This document shows, piece by piece, positions 9,744 through 18,220 of a DNA stretch of 64,000 nt. Where the stretch lies: NCBI RefSeq assembly GCF_014230465.1, contig NZ_JAAXCY010000003.1:310001-374000 (forward strand), read 5' to 3'. The notes below the pieces were generated by a model, which made no database searches, had not been told where the DNA came from, and saw only the letters and a program-made list of their open reading frames with translations. The stretch's first letter is position 1. Every line of letters begins with the position of its first letter. This DNA comes from Pseudomonas cremoris (GTDB lineage: Bacteria > Pseudomonadota > Gammaproteobacteria > Pseudomonadales > Pseudomonadaceae). A program made the translations under genes and the position numbers.

Positions 9744-10140
9744 GGTTGAATACCCAGTAATGATTGATCATAAATCCCTGGACGGTAACAATCGCCATTG
9801 CCGTTATTTGGGCGAGATACGCATGCATCCCCCAATGGGCCAGTAACCCGACGATAAGCGTGCTGGTTGCAACCTGGGTTGTGGCGCAGACGGCGAACCG
9901 AAATCCAATACAGCGGCGTTCGACGAATACCCAAGCCCTGTTGAGGCAGTAGGCGATACCGGCCCCGGTGGCCCCGGCGCAGAATGTTGAAAACGTCGGG
10001 CCCCGCCAAGGTAACAAACAGGCAAATATCACCAGGTGAGTTAACGTGGCGATGAAACCGGCCCCCAAGTAACGAATAAATAATCCACGTGTTTTTGGCA
10101 TGGCTGGAATGTATAAGACTGAATGTGAATCAAATGTCAC
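9715..10140 (-). CDS. gtrA: GtrA-family membrane protein (putative polyprenyl-P-sugar flippase)
   Basis: A small four-helix membrane protein. Signatures are FIRYLGAGFIATLTHLVIFA at the start and NRAWVF after the second helix, both typical of GtrA. The family is thought to move polyprenyl-linked sugar across the inner membrane. The longest frame (141 residues) starts with GTG at 10140. An ATG at 10101 (MPKTRGLF) gives a more normal GtrA N-terminus, and neither has a clear Shine-Dalgarno, so the start is uncertain. It overlaps gtrB by 29 bases and is divergent from the response-regulator gene. Confidence 0.82.
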   Translation of the reverse strand: MTFDSHSVLYIPAMPKTRGLFIRYLGAGFIATLTHLVIFACLLPWRGPTFSTFCAGATGAGIAYCLNRAWVFVERRCIGFRFAVCATTQVATSTLIVGLLAHWGMHAYLAQITAMAIVTVQGFMINHYWVFNHDIKRTPRR

Positions 10141-10233
10141 TTGGCGGTAGGTGTGGTTATGCCTGTTGTTGGGATTTAGTTGGAAGTTGAGGGATTAATC
10201 CTACAATCGTGTATGAAGTTGGAGTTTGCTCTG

Positions 10234-10911
10234 ATGGAAATATTACTGGTGGAGAATGATCACGCATTAGCCGGGTCGCTGGGGGACTATTTAGCCGAGT
10301 TTGGTTACGACCTGGATTTTGCGCGCGATGGACTGAGTTGCCTGGAGCGTGTTCGGCAACATGAGTACGACCTGATTGTGATGGACGTGGCAATGCCCCG
10401 CATGAGCGGTTTTGACACTTGCCGCCAACTGCGTAGCCGGCAGTACCAGACGCCGGTTTTTTTTTTGACCGCACGTGACACTCTTTCGGACAAGGAGGAG
10501 GGCTATGCCGCCGGCGGCGATGACTACCTGGTCAAACCATTTGAGCCCCAGGAGTTGCTGTGGCGCATTCGCGCGTTGATGCGCCGCAGGGCTGCGCGCC
10601 CGTCGCACAGTCCCAGGCAATTGGGCGACCTTTTCCTTGATCCGGCCCTTCAGTCCTTCAGTTACAACGGTGTCGTCGCGGTGCTGCCAGCGCTCCAGTT
10701 CCGCCTGTTGAGCCTGCTCGCAGAGGAGGCACCGCATCCCGTCAGCCGTCGCAACCTGGAGGCGGCGCTGTGGCCAGCAGGCGACTCGCCCGACAGTGAC
10801 GCACTGCGCACTTACATCTACCGACTCAGGCAGGCCTTGGGTAAACCCCACGGTAACGACTTGATCCGCACCGTCCACGGAAAAGGGTATCGCCTTGCTA
10901 TTACCGATTGA
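10234..10911 (+). CDS. OmpR/PhoB-family response regulator
   Basis: A 225-residue regulator: an N-terminal receiver with phospho-acceptor Asp in IVMDVAMPRMSG, conserved Thr in FFLTARD and Lys in YLVKPFEP, then a C-terminal winged helix ending in IRTVHGKGYRLA. The frame opens further upstream, but the ATG at 10234 has GGAG at 10221-10224 and starts the receiver at the normal place (MEILLVEN). Its stop overlaps the start of the sensor kinase gene. The divergent gtr genes only ~95 bases away are a natural target, but that is inference. It resembles ColR/PmrA-type regulators of envelope genes without a firm assignment. Confidence 0.9.
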   Translation: MEILLVENDHALAGSLGDYLAEFGYDLDFARDGLSCLERVRQHEYDLIVMDVAMPRMSGFDTCRQLRSRQYQTPVFFLTARDTLSDKEEGYAAGGDDYLVKPFEPQELLWRIRALMRRRAARPSHSPRQLGDLFLDPALQSFSYNGVVAVLPALQFRLLSLLAEEAPHPVSRRNLEAALWPAGDSPDSDALRTYIYRLRQALGKPHGNDLIRTVHGKGYRLAITD

Positions 10912-12100
10912 CTCGTTTTTCGCGCGTATGCTTTATGCGCTGCTGCCGTTCACGGTGCTGATCACCCTGTTCTATAGCTTGCTGATCTGGGCCGCAGTGA
11001 TCCTCACCGAGGATTACATCGTCACCAGCTATCTGAGCCTGGAGTCACAGGCATTCCAGGAAAAATACGCCCAGTCGGGCCGCGCTGCTGTGATGCCCAA
11101 CGCGATCTACCTGAAAGGCTACTGGTCGACGGATGCCAACCTGCCCGTCGCCGTCCGGCACTTGCCCATCGGCCACCATGAAATCGAGAAAGACGACATC
11201 CATGTGCTGGTGAGTGCGGTGGCCGGCGAAGCGGCGTTGCTGGTTCTGGTCATGGATGAATCCAGCCTCAGTCAAACCGAAGGCTATCGGGCTCAGGTCT
11301 TCGGGCTACTGTGTGCGGTGGCCGGGTTGATCCTGATACTGGGAGCGATTCTCGCCATCGCGATTGCTCGGACAATCGCCCGGCCGCTCAGTCAGTTGGC
11401 CGCCGAGGTGGCTCGATCACCCCTCGGGCAGCCCTGTTTCAGCGGGGTTGAACGTCGGGATGAAATCGGTGCGTTGAGCCGCACGCTGTCGTTACTGGTG
11501 GCCCAGCAAAACGCTGCGCTGCTGCGCGAGCAGGCCTTCACCCGACACGTCAGCCATGAGCTGCGCACCCCGTTGAGTATCCTGAACAACAGCTTGGCGA
11601 TCCTTCGACTGCCAGGCTGCGGGGCGGACAAAGCGGCACGCAGCCTGCTGCGCATGGAGGGTGCACTGGCAGCCATGAAAATGACGATTGAGCTGTTTTT
11701 ATCCCTGGCTCGTGAGTCGAGCCCGCCGCGCCAAGAGTCGACTGACCTGGCTGCTGTCATCGTTGAGCAGATCGAAAAATCTGAGCTGCTTTACCCGCTC
11801 ATTGCGAGCGCCTCGGTGTTTATCGGTACAGAGCCACTTACCCTGCCAACAAGCGAGGCGATAGCGCGCAGCGTGGTGCAGAACCTGCTGGGCAACGCTG
11901 CCCAGCACGGTGCCGGCAAGGTCCGTGTCATCCTCACCAGGCAGCATTTGGTGATCATCAATAATCGTGTTGAGCAAGCCTCGTCGCAGGGTTATGGGTT
12001 CGGCCTGGAGATTGTTTCTCGTGCCTGCGCCATTACCGGCTGGCAACTCGATATACGTCGCACGCGCCACACCTTCAGGGTGTGCATTACGTTCATTTGA
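10895..12100 (+). CDS. Sensor histidine kinase with degenerate ATP lid
   Basis: A 401-residue inner-membrane kinase partnered with the regulator just upstream; the genes overlap by 17 bases and this one starts with TTG. Order: TM1 (~12-38), a short ~95-residue periplasmic sensor region, TM2 (~138-162), HAMP-like segment, H-box FTRHVSHELRTPLSI with the phospho-accepting His, then the ATPase domain with N-box VVQNLLGNAAQHG. The usual DxGxG motif (G1) reads IINNR here, while the later glycine motif YGFGLEIV is kept. Kinase activity may be altered or the lid shortened. The end overlaps the convergent aotP gene by 8 bases, with no terminator between. Confidence 0.87.
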   Translation: MLLPIDSFFARMLYALLPFTVLITLFYSLLIWAAVILTEDYIVTSYLSLESQAFQEKYAQSGRAAVMPNAIYLKGYWSTDANLPVAVRHLPIGHHEIEKDDIHVLVSAVAGEAALLVLVMDESSLSQTEGYRAQVFGLLCAVAGLILILGAILAIAIARTIARPLSQLAAEVARSPLGQPCFSGVERRDEIGALSRTLSLLVAQQNAALLREQAFTRHVSHELRTPLSILNNSLAILRLPGCGADKAARSLLRMEGALAAMKMTIELFLSLARESSPPRQESTDLAAVIVEQIEKSELLYPLIASASVFIGTEPLTLPTSEAIARSVVQNLLGNAAQHGAGKVRVILTRQHLVIINNRVEQASSQGYGFGLEIVSRACAITGWQLDIRRTRHTFRVCITFI

Positions 12101-12857
12101 GATTGCCACTCAGAAACTGCTGCAAGCGCTCGCTCTTGGGGTTGCCCAGCACATCTTCCGGCGCACCTTGCTCTTCCACCAGGCCCTGGTGCAGGAACAA
12201 CACCTGGCTCGACACTTTGCGAGCAAAGCTCATCTCGTGAGTCACCATGATCATGGTGCGGCCTTCCTCGGCCAGGCCCTGGATCACCTTGAGTACTTCG
12301 CCCACCAGTTCTGGGTCGAGGGCCGAGGTGGGTTCGTCGAACAGCATCACCTCCGGCTCCATCGCCAACGCGCGGGCGATGGCCACCCGTTGCTGCTGCC
12401 CGCCGGAGAGAAACGCCGGGTATTGGTCGGCCACGCGCGCAGGTAGACCCACTTTGTCCAGGTAGCGACGGGCACGGTCTTCGGCGTCTTTCTTGCTGCA
12501 GCCCAGCACCCGGCGCGGCGCCATGGTGATGTTCTCCAGCACACTCATGTGGCTCCACAGGTTGAAGTGCTGGAACACCATCGCCAGCCGCGTGCGCAGG
12601 CGTTGCAGCTCGGCATCATCGGCCACGCGCATGCCGTGGCGGTCGCTGACCATGCGGATCGGCTGGCCATCGAGCGTCATGGCGCCGTCGTTGGGGGTTT
12701 CCAGGAAGTTGATGCAACGCAAAAACGTGCTTTTGCCCGAGCCGCTGGCGCCGATCAGGCTGATCACATCACCGGTCTTGGCCTTGAGCGAGACGCCTTT
12801 GAGCACCTCATTGTCGCCATAGCTTTTATGCAGGCCTTCAACGGTCAATTTGTACAT
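12093..12857 (-). CDS. aotP: Basic amino-acid ABC transporter ATP-binding protein (AotP/HisP type)
   Basis: A 254-residue ATPase of the polar amino-acid uptake family. Walker A is GASGSGKST, the Q-loop lies in VFQHFNLW, the ABC signature is LSGGQQQR and Walker B is VMLFDEPTSALD, followed by the switch His in VTHE. The frame runs 21 codons further upstream, but MYKLTVEGLHKSYG is the family's normal start and leaves a 13-base gap from the aotO stop. It powers the permease pair encoded upstream in the operon. The order binding protein, two permeases, AotO-like, ATPase matches the arginine/ornithine aotJQMOP operon of P. aeruginosa. There is no argR after it. Confidence 0.88.
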   Translation of the reverse strand: MYKLTVEGLHKSYGDNEVLKGVSLKAKTGDVISLIGASGSGKSTFLRCINFLETPNDGAMTLDGQPIRMVSDRHGMRVADDAELQRLRTRLAMVFQHFNLWSHMSVLENITMAPRRVLGCSKKDAEDRARRYLDKVGLPARVADQYPAFLSGGQQQRVAIARALAMEPEVMLFDEPTSALDPELVGEVLKVIQGLAEEGRTMIMVTHEMSFARKVSSQVLFLHQGLVEEQGAPEDVLGNPKSERLQQFLSGNLK

Positions 12858-12870
12858 GGGGCGTGCATCC

Positions 12871-13989
12871 TCAAGGCGAAAGTAAATAGCCGCTGCGGTA
12901 GGCCTCGGTGCCTGCGACATGGGCGATGACCATCCCGGCAGTGGCCATGCGGCGTAGCGAGCGGGCGTAAAGCAGGCCGGCCTTCTGGCAGTGCACAGGC
13001 GTTACGCGGTCGGAAATGGGGTCGATGATTTCGGCGATCAATTGCCCGGCTTCCAGGTATTCCCCGGGCAGGGCGCTGAACACCAGCAGGCCGCCCACCG
13101 GTGTGGCAACCGGTTCAACCCCAGCCAACGGCGTGGCCGGGTAGGGCAGGTCGGGCAGTGGTGCTGCGTCGCCAGCAATTGCACCGAAATGGATCAGGTA
13201 GTCGATGATCGCCTGGCAATCGAGGGCGGCCAGGCCGTGGTTGACGTCGCCTTGGCCGCGCAACTCGACGGTCACCGAAAAACTGCCCATGGGAATCGGG
13301 AAGCGCTCGCCGAAGCGTTGCTGCAATTGCCACCACACCAAGGTGAAACATTCATCGAAGGATTGCCCGCCGGAATCGGTCGCGAGCAAGTTCGCCTCCG
13401 AGCCGATATAGCGCGCCAGCGGTTCTACCTGTGGCCAGGCCTCGGGCGTGGTGTACAGGTGTGCCACGGCTTCGAAGTCGCAATGCAGGTCCAGCACCAT
13501 ATCCGCATCGCAAGCCAGGCGTTGCAGCAACAGGCGTTGGGATTGCAATTGGGTGCTGGAGGTTTGTTCGGCCAGGGCGGCGGAGAGTGCGTCGCGGATC
13601 AGATCGACGTTATGCAGGGGATCGTCGCCAAGCAAGCTTTCGACCTGATCCCCCACCGCTTCACTGAGGTCGACAAACAGGCGATTGAAGTTCTGCCCGC
13701 TTTCCAACTCATAGCGGCCCAGCGGGATGTCCATCAACACCTGCTCCAGGCCCACCGGATTGGCGATGGGCACCAGTACGATCTCACTGCGCAGGCGTCC
13801 GGCCGCGGCCAGCTCCGCCAGACGCACCTTCAAGTGCCACGCCACCAACATGCCCGGCAGCTCATCGGCATGCAGCGACGACTGGATGTAGATCTTGCCT
13901 GCGGCCCGCTCCGGGCCGAAGTGGAAACTGTGGATCTTCCGCGCGGTTCCTGGCACCGGCGCGATCAGTTCATGCACCTGATGACGCAT
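12871..13989 (-). CDS. aotO: AotO-like succinylglutamate desuccinylase/aspartoacylase-family protein
   Basis: A 372-residue zinc-carboxypeptidase-like protein of the AstE/aspartoacylase superfamily. Metal-site residues are visible in SSLHADELPGM (HxxE) and in MVLDLHCDFEA (the later His). NPVGLEQVL and SGQNFNRLFVDLSE are further family stretches. In P. aeruginosa the homologous gene sits inside the arginine/ornithine uptake operon but was not needed for transport; its substrate is unknown, perhaps an acylated amino acid. It lies 9 bases from the upstream permease stop and 13 bases from aotP, so it is cotranscribed. Confidence 0.82.
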   Translation of the reverse strand: MRHQVHELIAPVPGTARKIHSFHFGPERAAGKIYIQSSLHADELPGMLVAWHLKVRLAELAAAGRLRSEIVLVPIANPVGLEQVLMDIPLGRYELESGQNFNRLFVDLSEAVGDQVESLLGDDPLHNVDLIRDALSAALAEQTSSTQLQSQRLLLQRLACDADMVLDLHCDFEAVAHLYTTPEAWPQVEPLARYIGSEANLLATDSGGQSFDECFTLVWWQLQQRFGERFPIPMGSFSVTVELRGQGDVNHGLAALDCQAIIDYLIHFGAIAGDAAPLPDLPYPATPLAGVEPVATPVGGLLVFSALPGEYLEAGQLIAEIIDPISDRVTPVHCQKAGLLYARSLRRMATAGMVIAHVAGTEAYRSGYLLSP

Positions 13990-13998
13990 ACACGCTCC

Positions 13999-14709
13999 TT
14001 AGTGGCTCGGCCCGAGAAAGGCCAGCCAGCGGCGCTCTGCCAGGCGAAACAGGCCGACTAACGCAAAGGTCACGGTCAGATAGATCAGCGCAGCGATGCC
14101 GAATGATTGGAAGGTCATATAAGTGGCCGAGTTGGCATCCCGCGCCACTTTGAGAATGTCGGGCACCGTCGCGGTAAAGGCCACGGTGGTCGAGTGCAGC
14201 ATCAGGATCACTTCGTTGCTGTAGTACGGCAGCGAGCGTCGAAGGGCCGACGGCATGATCACGTAGGCATACAGCTTCCAGCCGCTGAGGCCGTAGGCTT
14301 TCGCGGCTTCGACTTCGCCATGGGCCATGCTGCGGATCGCCCCGGCGAAAATCTCCGTGGTGTAGGCGCACGTGTTCAGGGCGAAGGCCAGGATTGTGCA
14401 GTTCATCGCATCGCGAAAGAACGCGTCCAGCATCGGCTGCTCGCGCACCGCCGCGATGCTGTAGATCCCGGTGTAGCAGATCAGCAGCTGGATATAGAGC
14501 GGCGTCCCCCGAAACAGGTAGGTGTAGAACTGCACCGGCCAGCGCACCGCGCGGTTGCGCGACACGCGCGCGATGGACAACGGGATCGATACCAGGAACC
14601 CGATGACCAACGAGGCACTGAGCAGCCACATCGTCATGGCCAGCCCGGTGATGTGCTGGCCATCGCTATAAAGGAAGGGGCGCCAGTATTGCTGAAGAAG
14701 TTCGATCAT
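13999..14709 (-). CDS. aotM: Basic amino-acid ABC transporter permease (AotM/HisM type)
   Basis: A 236-residue inner-membrane permease with about five helices and the EAA loop of the HisMQ family (GEVEAAKAYGLSGWKLYAYV ...). It pairs with the permease encoded just upstream to form the channel. The start MIELLQQYW at 14709 overlaps the upstream permease stop as ATGA, which fixes it; the longer frame is discounted. RGTPLYIQLLICYTGIY is the typical HisM segment. Confidence 0.88.
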   Translation of the reverse strand: MIELLQQYWRPFLYSDGQHITGLAMTMWLLSASLVIGFLVSIPLSIARVSRNRAVRWPVQFYTYLFRGTPLYIQLLICYTGIYSIAAVREQPMLDAFFRDAMNCTILAFALNTCAYTTEIFAGAIRSMAHGEVEAAKAYGLSGWKLYAYVIMPSALRRSLPYYSNEVILMLHSTTVAFTATVPDILKVARDANSATYMTFQSFGIAALIYLTVTFALVGLFRLAERRWLAFLGPSH

Positions 14710-15434
14710 CGTACGGCCTCCCGGCACCCGGCGGAGTAGCGACGTTCAAGCCTGCGCAGGACGAAGTTGGAGGCACTGGTGATCAACAGGTAGATAAACG
14801 CAGCCACCACCAGGAAATAGAACAGCTGATACGTGCTCTTGCCCGCATCCTGGGCGGCCTTGACCAAGTCTGCCAGACCGATGATCGACACCAGCGCCGT
14901 AGCCTTGAGCATGACCATCCAGTTATTGCCGATACCCGGCAGGGCAAAGCGCATCATCTGTGGGAACGTCACGTAGCGAAACCGCTGGCCGCGCTTGAGC
15001 CCGTAGGCGGTTGCAGCTTCCAGCTGGCCACGGGGCACGGCGAGTATGGCGCCGCGAAACGTCTCGGTGAAATAGGCACCGTAGATAAAGCCCAGGGTGA
15101 TCACCCCGGCGCTGAATGGGTCGATCTCGATGTAGTCCCATTCCATGAAGTCGGTTAAACCGGTCAGCCAGATTTGCAGGCTGTAGAAAATCAGCAGCAT
15201 CAACACGAGGTCGGGCACGCCCCGAATCAAAGTGGTGTAGAGCTGGGCGGGGATGCGCAACACGCGCACGCTGGACAATTTGGCGCTGGCACCGAGCAGG
15301 CCCAGCAGCACGCTGACGGCCAAGGAAGCGACCGACAACTTGACGGTCATCCACGTACCTTGCAGCAACAGTGGACCGAACCCCTTCAAGCTGAAGGCAC
15401 CCAGCCCCAGGGTTTGCAAAAGATCTTCAAACAT
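14706..15434 (-). CDS. aotQ: Basic amino-acid ABC transporter permease (AotQ/HisQ type)
   Basis: A 242-residue permease of the HisMQ family. The EAA loop reads GQLEAATAYGLKRGQRFRYV and the cytosolic segment RGVPDLVLMLLIFYSLQIW is characteristic. I start at MFEDLLQTLGLG (15434); the frame extends 12 codons further into the hairpin after the binding-protein gene. The 61-base gap before it contains that attenuator, so this gene is likely expressed at a lower level than the binding protein. Confidence 0.88.
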   Translation of the reverse strand: MFEDLLQTLGLGAFSLKGFGPLLLQGTWMTVKLSVASLAVSVLLGLLGASAKLSSVRVLRIPAQLYTTLIRGVPDLVLMLLIFYSLQIWLTGLTDFMEWDYIEIDPFSAGVITLGFIYGAYFTETFRGAILAVPRGQLEAATAYGLKRGQRFRYVTFPQMMRFALPGIGNNWMVMLKATALVSIIGLADLVKAAQDAGKSTYQLFYFLVVAAFIYLLITSASNFVLRRLERRYSAGCREAVR

Positions 15435-15456
15435 GAATTCAGGACCTGATGGCAAT

Positions 15457-15488
15457 AAAAAAGCGCCCACTGCAAAACAAGTGGGCGC
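15457..15488 (-). terminator. Attenuating hairpin between binding-protein and permease genes
   Basis: Stem gcgcccact (15463-15471) with agtgggcgc (15480-15488), followed on the minus strand by TTTTTT. It starts 8 bases after the binding-protein stop. Such partial terminators commonly let the periplasmic binding protein be made in excess of the membrane parts. Confidence 0.88.
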
Positions 15489-15495
15489 CAGGGTG

Positions 15496-16275
15496 TTATT
15501 TACCGCTGTACAGGTTCAGGTCGCCGAAGTGTTTCTTCTGGATGGTGGCGTAGGTGCCATCATCGTGTAACGCTTTGATACCTTTATCGAGCAAGGCCTT
15601 GAGGTCTTTGTTACCTTTTTTGATACCGACCGCCGTTTTCGAAGGCAGCAACGGGTCGTCGATGGCCTTGCTGACTTCGTAGTCAGCGCCGGCTGGCGAC
15701 TTCAAGAACCCCAGTTCGGCTTGCAGCATGTCTTGCACCGAAGCGTCCAGACGGCCCGAAGTCAGGTCAGCGTAAACCTGGTCCTGGTTGGCGTAAGCCT
15801 TGGTGGTCACACCGGCCTTGTCCAGCACAGCCTTGGCGTAGGCTTCCTGGATGGTGCCTTGTTCATAGCCCACGGACTTGCCCTTGAGGGATTCAGGCGT
15901 GGAATAGTTCGCGCCTTTTTTGAACACCAGGGACGTCGGGCCGGAGAACAGCTCGCTCGAGAAGTCGATGGCCTTTTCACGGGCTTCGGTCACGGTCATC
16001 GAGGAAATCACACCGTCGAACTTGTTGGCGTTGAGCCCAGGAATCATGCCGTCGAAGTCGCTTTCGACCCACTTGCACTTGACCTTCAACTCGGCACAGA
16101 TCGCATTGCCCAGGTCGATATCGAAGCCCACCAGGCTGCCATCGGCGGCTTTGGATTCAAACGGTGCGTAGGACGGATCGACACCAAAACGCAGTTCCTT
16201 GTATTCCTTGGCCAATGCGGTACCGGCGGCCATGCACAGAGCCAGTGCAGAAAGGGTCAGCAATGCTTTTTTCAT
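15496..16275 (-). CDS. aotJ: Periplasmic basic amino-acid binding protein (AotJ/HisJ/ArgT type)
   Basis: A 259-residue type 2 periplasmic binding protein. The signal peptide MKKALLTLSALALCMAAG ends near ALAKEY. Ligand-site stretches are FGVDPSYAPFESKAADGSL, GFDIDLGNAICAEL, MTVTEAREKAIDFS and VGYEQGTIQEAY, the pattern of lysine/arginine/ornithine/histidine binders. I start at the ATG at 16275; the 7 extra upstream codons lack signal-peptide character. It heads the transport operon and has a probable sigma-54 promoter ~80 bases upstream. Whether it prefers arginine, ornithine or histidine cannot be read from the sequence. Confidence 0.9.
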   Translation of the reverse strand: MKKALLTLSALALCMAAGTALAKEYKELRFGVDPSYAPFESKAADGSLVGFDIDLGNAICAELKVKCKWVESDFDGMIPGLNANKFDGVISSMTVTEAREKAIDFSSELFSGPTSLVFKKGANYSTPESLKGKSVGYEQGTIQEAYAKAVLDKAGVTTKAYANQDQVYADLTSGRLDASVQDMLQAELGFLKSPAGADYEVSKAIDDPLLPSKTAVGIKKGNKDLKALLDKGIKALHDDGTYATIQKKHFGDLNLYSGK

Positions 16276-16355
16276 TATGTAATCCCTGGAAACCAAGATA
16301 AGCGCTTGTGGCGCGTTTAGGACTGTTACTGAACGGTGTCAGACGCAACACAAGT

Positions 16356-16371
16356 AGCAATTTCTGCACCA
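16356..16371 (-). promoter_or_regulatory. Probable sigma-54 promoter for the aot-like operon
   Basis: On the minus strand the sequence TGGTGCAGAAATTGCT matches the -24/-12 pattern TGGCACG-N4-TTGCW with correct spacing, differing mainly at the two middle bases of the -24 box. Transcription would start near 16344, about 70 bases before the ATG. Nitrogen-regulated (NtrC/sigma-54) control is common for amino-acid uptake operons. The rest of the 310-base gap (16276-16585) holds the REP pair described separately. I did not find a convincing activator site. Confidence 0.6.
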
Positions 16372-16485
16372 TAGTTCCGAATGATCGTTTTAAAAGGTGG
16401 GAATAGGGAGATCTGAGTGTAGGAGATGCCCGAAAGTGGGCACTAAAAATTCAGTGCACTATTTTGGGTCTGGCGAGGATCAAAA

Positions 16486-16574
16486 TGTGGGAGCGGGCTT
16501 GCTCGCGAATGCGGTGTACCAGTCACAGATCAGTCAACTGACACGCCGCATTCGCGAGCAAGTCCGCTCCCCCA
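16486..16574. repeat. REP doublet (REPIN) 1
   Basis: Two inverted REP sequences (tgtgggagcgggcttgctcgcgaa and ttcgcgagcaagtccgctccc) around a ~40-base spacer, with the GTGGGAGC ends outward. One base of the second copy has changed (agtccgc for agcccgc). It lies beyond the DNA ligase stop codon and may also serve as its 3' end. Confidence 0.9.
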
Positions 16575-16585
16575 GGGGATATGTG

Positions 16586-18220
16586 TCAGGTCAGGAGGTC
16601 CTGCAGTGTGGCGAGACTGTCCGCTTCCTCCACCGCCTTATCCTGCCGCCACCGCAACATCCGTGGAAACCGCACCGCAATCCCACTCTTATGCCGCTTC
16701 GACAGGGCAATCCCCTCGAATCCCAGCTCAAACACCATGCTGGGCGTCACGCTGCTGACCGGGCCGAATTTTTCCACCGTGGTCTTGCGCACAATCGCGT
16801 CGACCTTGCGCATTTCTTCGTCGGTGAGCCCGGAGTACGCCTTGGCAAACGGCACCAACGTTCGCTCGCTGCCGGGCGGCCCGTCCCATACGGCGAAGGT
16901 GTAGTCGCTGTAGAGGCTGGCGCGCCGGCCATGCCCGCGTTGGGCGTAGATCAAGACGGCGTCGACGCTGAACGGGTCGACCTTCCACTTCCACCACAGG
17001 CCCATGTCCTTGGTCCGGCCCACGCCATATAGGCCTTGGCGATTCTTGAGCATCATGCCTTCCACGCCGAGGCTGCGGGATGCCTCACGCTGTTCGGCCA
17101 GGTCTTGCCAGGTGGCGCCCGTCAACAGCGGTGAGGCGCGCAGCACAGGCTGATTGCATTGAGTTATTACCTGCTCAAGTTGGGCGCGGCGTTCGGCCTG
17201 GGTGTGGTTGCGCCAATCATCGCCCTGATGTTCCAGCAGGTCGTAGGCCAGGACCGCTACAGGTGCATCCTCTAGGACTTTTTTACTCAACGTCTTGCGC
17301 CCGATGCGCTGTTGCAGCAAGGCGAAGGGTTGCACCGCGTCTTTCCACACCACGATTTCACCGTCGATCACCGTGCCATCCGGCAGGCCGCTCACCAGGC
17401 TGTGGAGTTCGGGGAATCGCTCGGTGACCAGTTCTTCGCCGCGTGACCACACCCACAGACGACCCTCGCGCTTGACCAGTTGCGCACGGATGCCGTCCCA
17501 CTTCCACTCCACTTGCCAGTCGGCAGGGGAACCGAGCAGGGTGTCGAACTGCTCCAGTGGTTGTGCCAGTCCGTGGGCAAGAAAAAACGGATAAGGCTGT
17601 CCGCCGCGTTGTGCGTGTTCGTCGGACGATTCGGCAGCGATCAGCTTGAGGTACCCCTCAGCCGTAGGGCGATTGGACAAATCGGTGTAGCCCACCAGCC
17701 GTTGCGCCACGCGTTTGCTGTCCAGGTCGGCGAGGGCGGCGAGGGCGCGGGTGACCAGCAATTTGGACACGCCAACGCGAAAGCTACCGGTGATCAACTT
17801 GATGCACACCATCAAGCTTGGTTGGTCCAATTGCGCCCACAACGCGGGCAGGCGTTCAGCCAACTCCAGGGGCGGCAGGCCACGCAGCGGCAGCAGTTTT
17901 TCTTCCAGCCACACCGCGAGGCCATCCTGGGAGGTGTAGGGATAGTCCGGTAGCAGCAGCGAAATGGTCTCGGCCAGGTCGCCCACGGATTGATAGCTTT
18001 CTTCAAACAACCACGGCTCGATTGCGGCCGCTTCAGTGGCCATATCCCGCAGCAGTCGGCTCGGCACCAGTTGCCGAGGCCGACCACCGGAGAGAAAGTA
18101 CACCGCCCACGCGGCGTCTTCCGGCGGGGCTTGGCGAAAGTAGGCCTGCAAGGCGGCGAGCTTGGCGTTGCTTGAGGTGGTGGCGTCGAGGTTGGCGTAG
18201 AGCTCGGCGAACGCTTTCAT
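16586..18220 (-). CDS. ATP-dependent DNA ligase (ligase-associated damage response set)
   Basis: A 544-residue ATP-dependent ligase that seals nicks with a covalent lysyl-AMP. The nucleotidyltransferase motif I is EWKWDGIR with the reactive Lys at ~240. Motif III DGTVIDGEIVVWK, motif IV SLGVEGMMLKN and motif V WWKWKVDPF follow, then an OB-fold ending near SGIAVRFPRML. The N-terminal ~220 residues form a helical DNA-binding domain (KLITGSFRVGVSKLLV). It is the family found next to the Lhr-core helicase and Snm1-like exonuclease, sometimes annotated as a cisplatin damage response ligase. Its start overlaps the exonuclease stop as ATGA. Confidence 0.92.
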   Translation of the reverse strand: MKAFAELYANLDATTSSNAKLAALQAYFRQAPPEDAAWAVYFLSGGRPRQLVPSRLLRDMATEAAAIEPWLFEESYQSVGDLAETISLLLPDYPYTSQDGLAVWLEEKLLPLRGLPPLELAERLPALWAQLDQPSLMVCIKLITGSFRVGVSKLLVTRALAALADLDSKRVAQRLVGYTDLSNRPTAEGYLKLIAAESSDEHAQRGGQPYPFFLAHGLAQPLEQFDTLLGSPADWQVEWKWDGIRAQLVKREGRLWVWSRGEELVTERFPELHSLVSGLPDGTVIDGEIVVWKDAVQPFALLQQRIGRKTLSKKVLEDAPVAVLAYDLLEHQGDDWRNHTQAERRAQLEQVITQCNQPVLRASPLLTGATWQDLAEQREASRSLGVEGMMLKNRQGLYGVGRTKDMGLWWKWKVDPFSVDAVLIYAQRGHGRRASLYSDYTFAVWDGPPGSERTLVPFAKAYSGLTDEEMRKVDAIVRKTTVEKFGPVSSVTPSMVFELGFEGIALSKRHKSGIAVRFPRMLRWRQDKAVEEADSLATLQDLLT

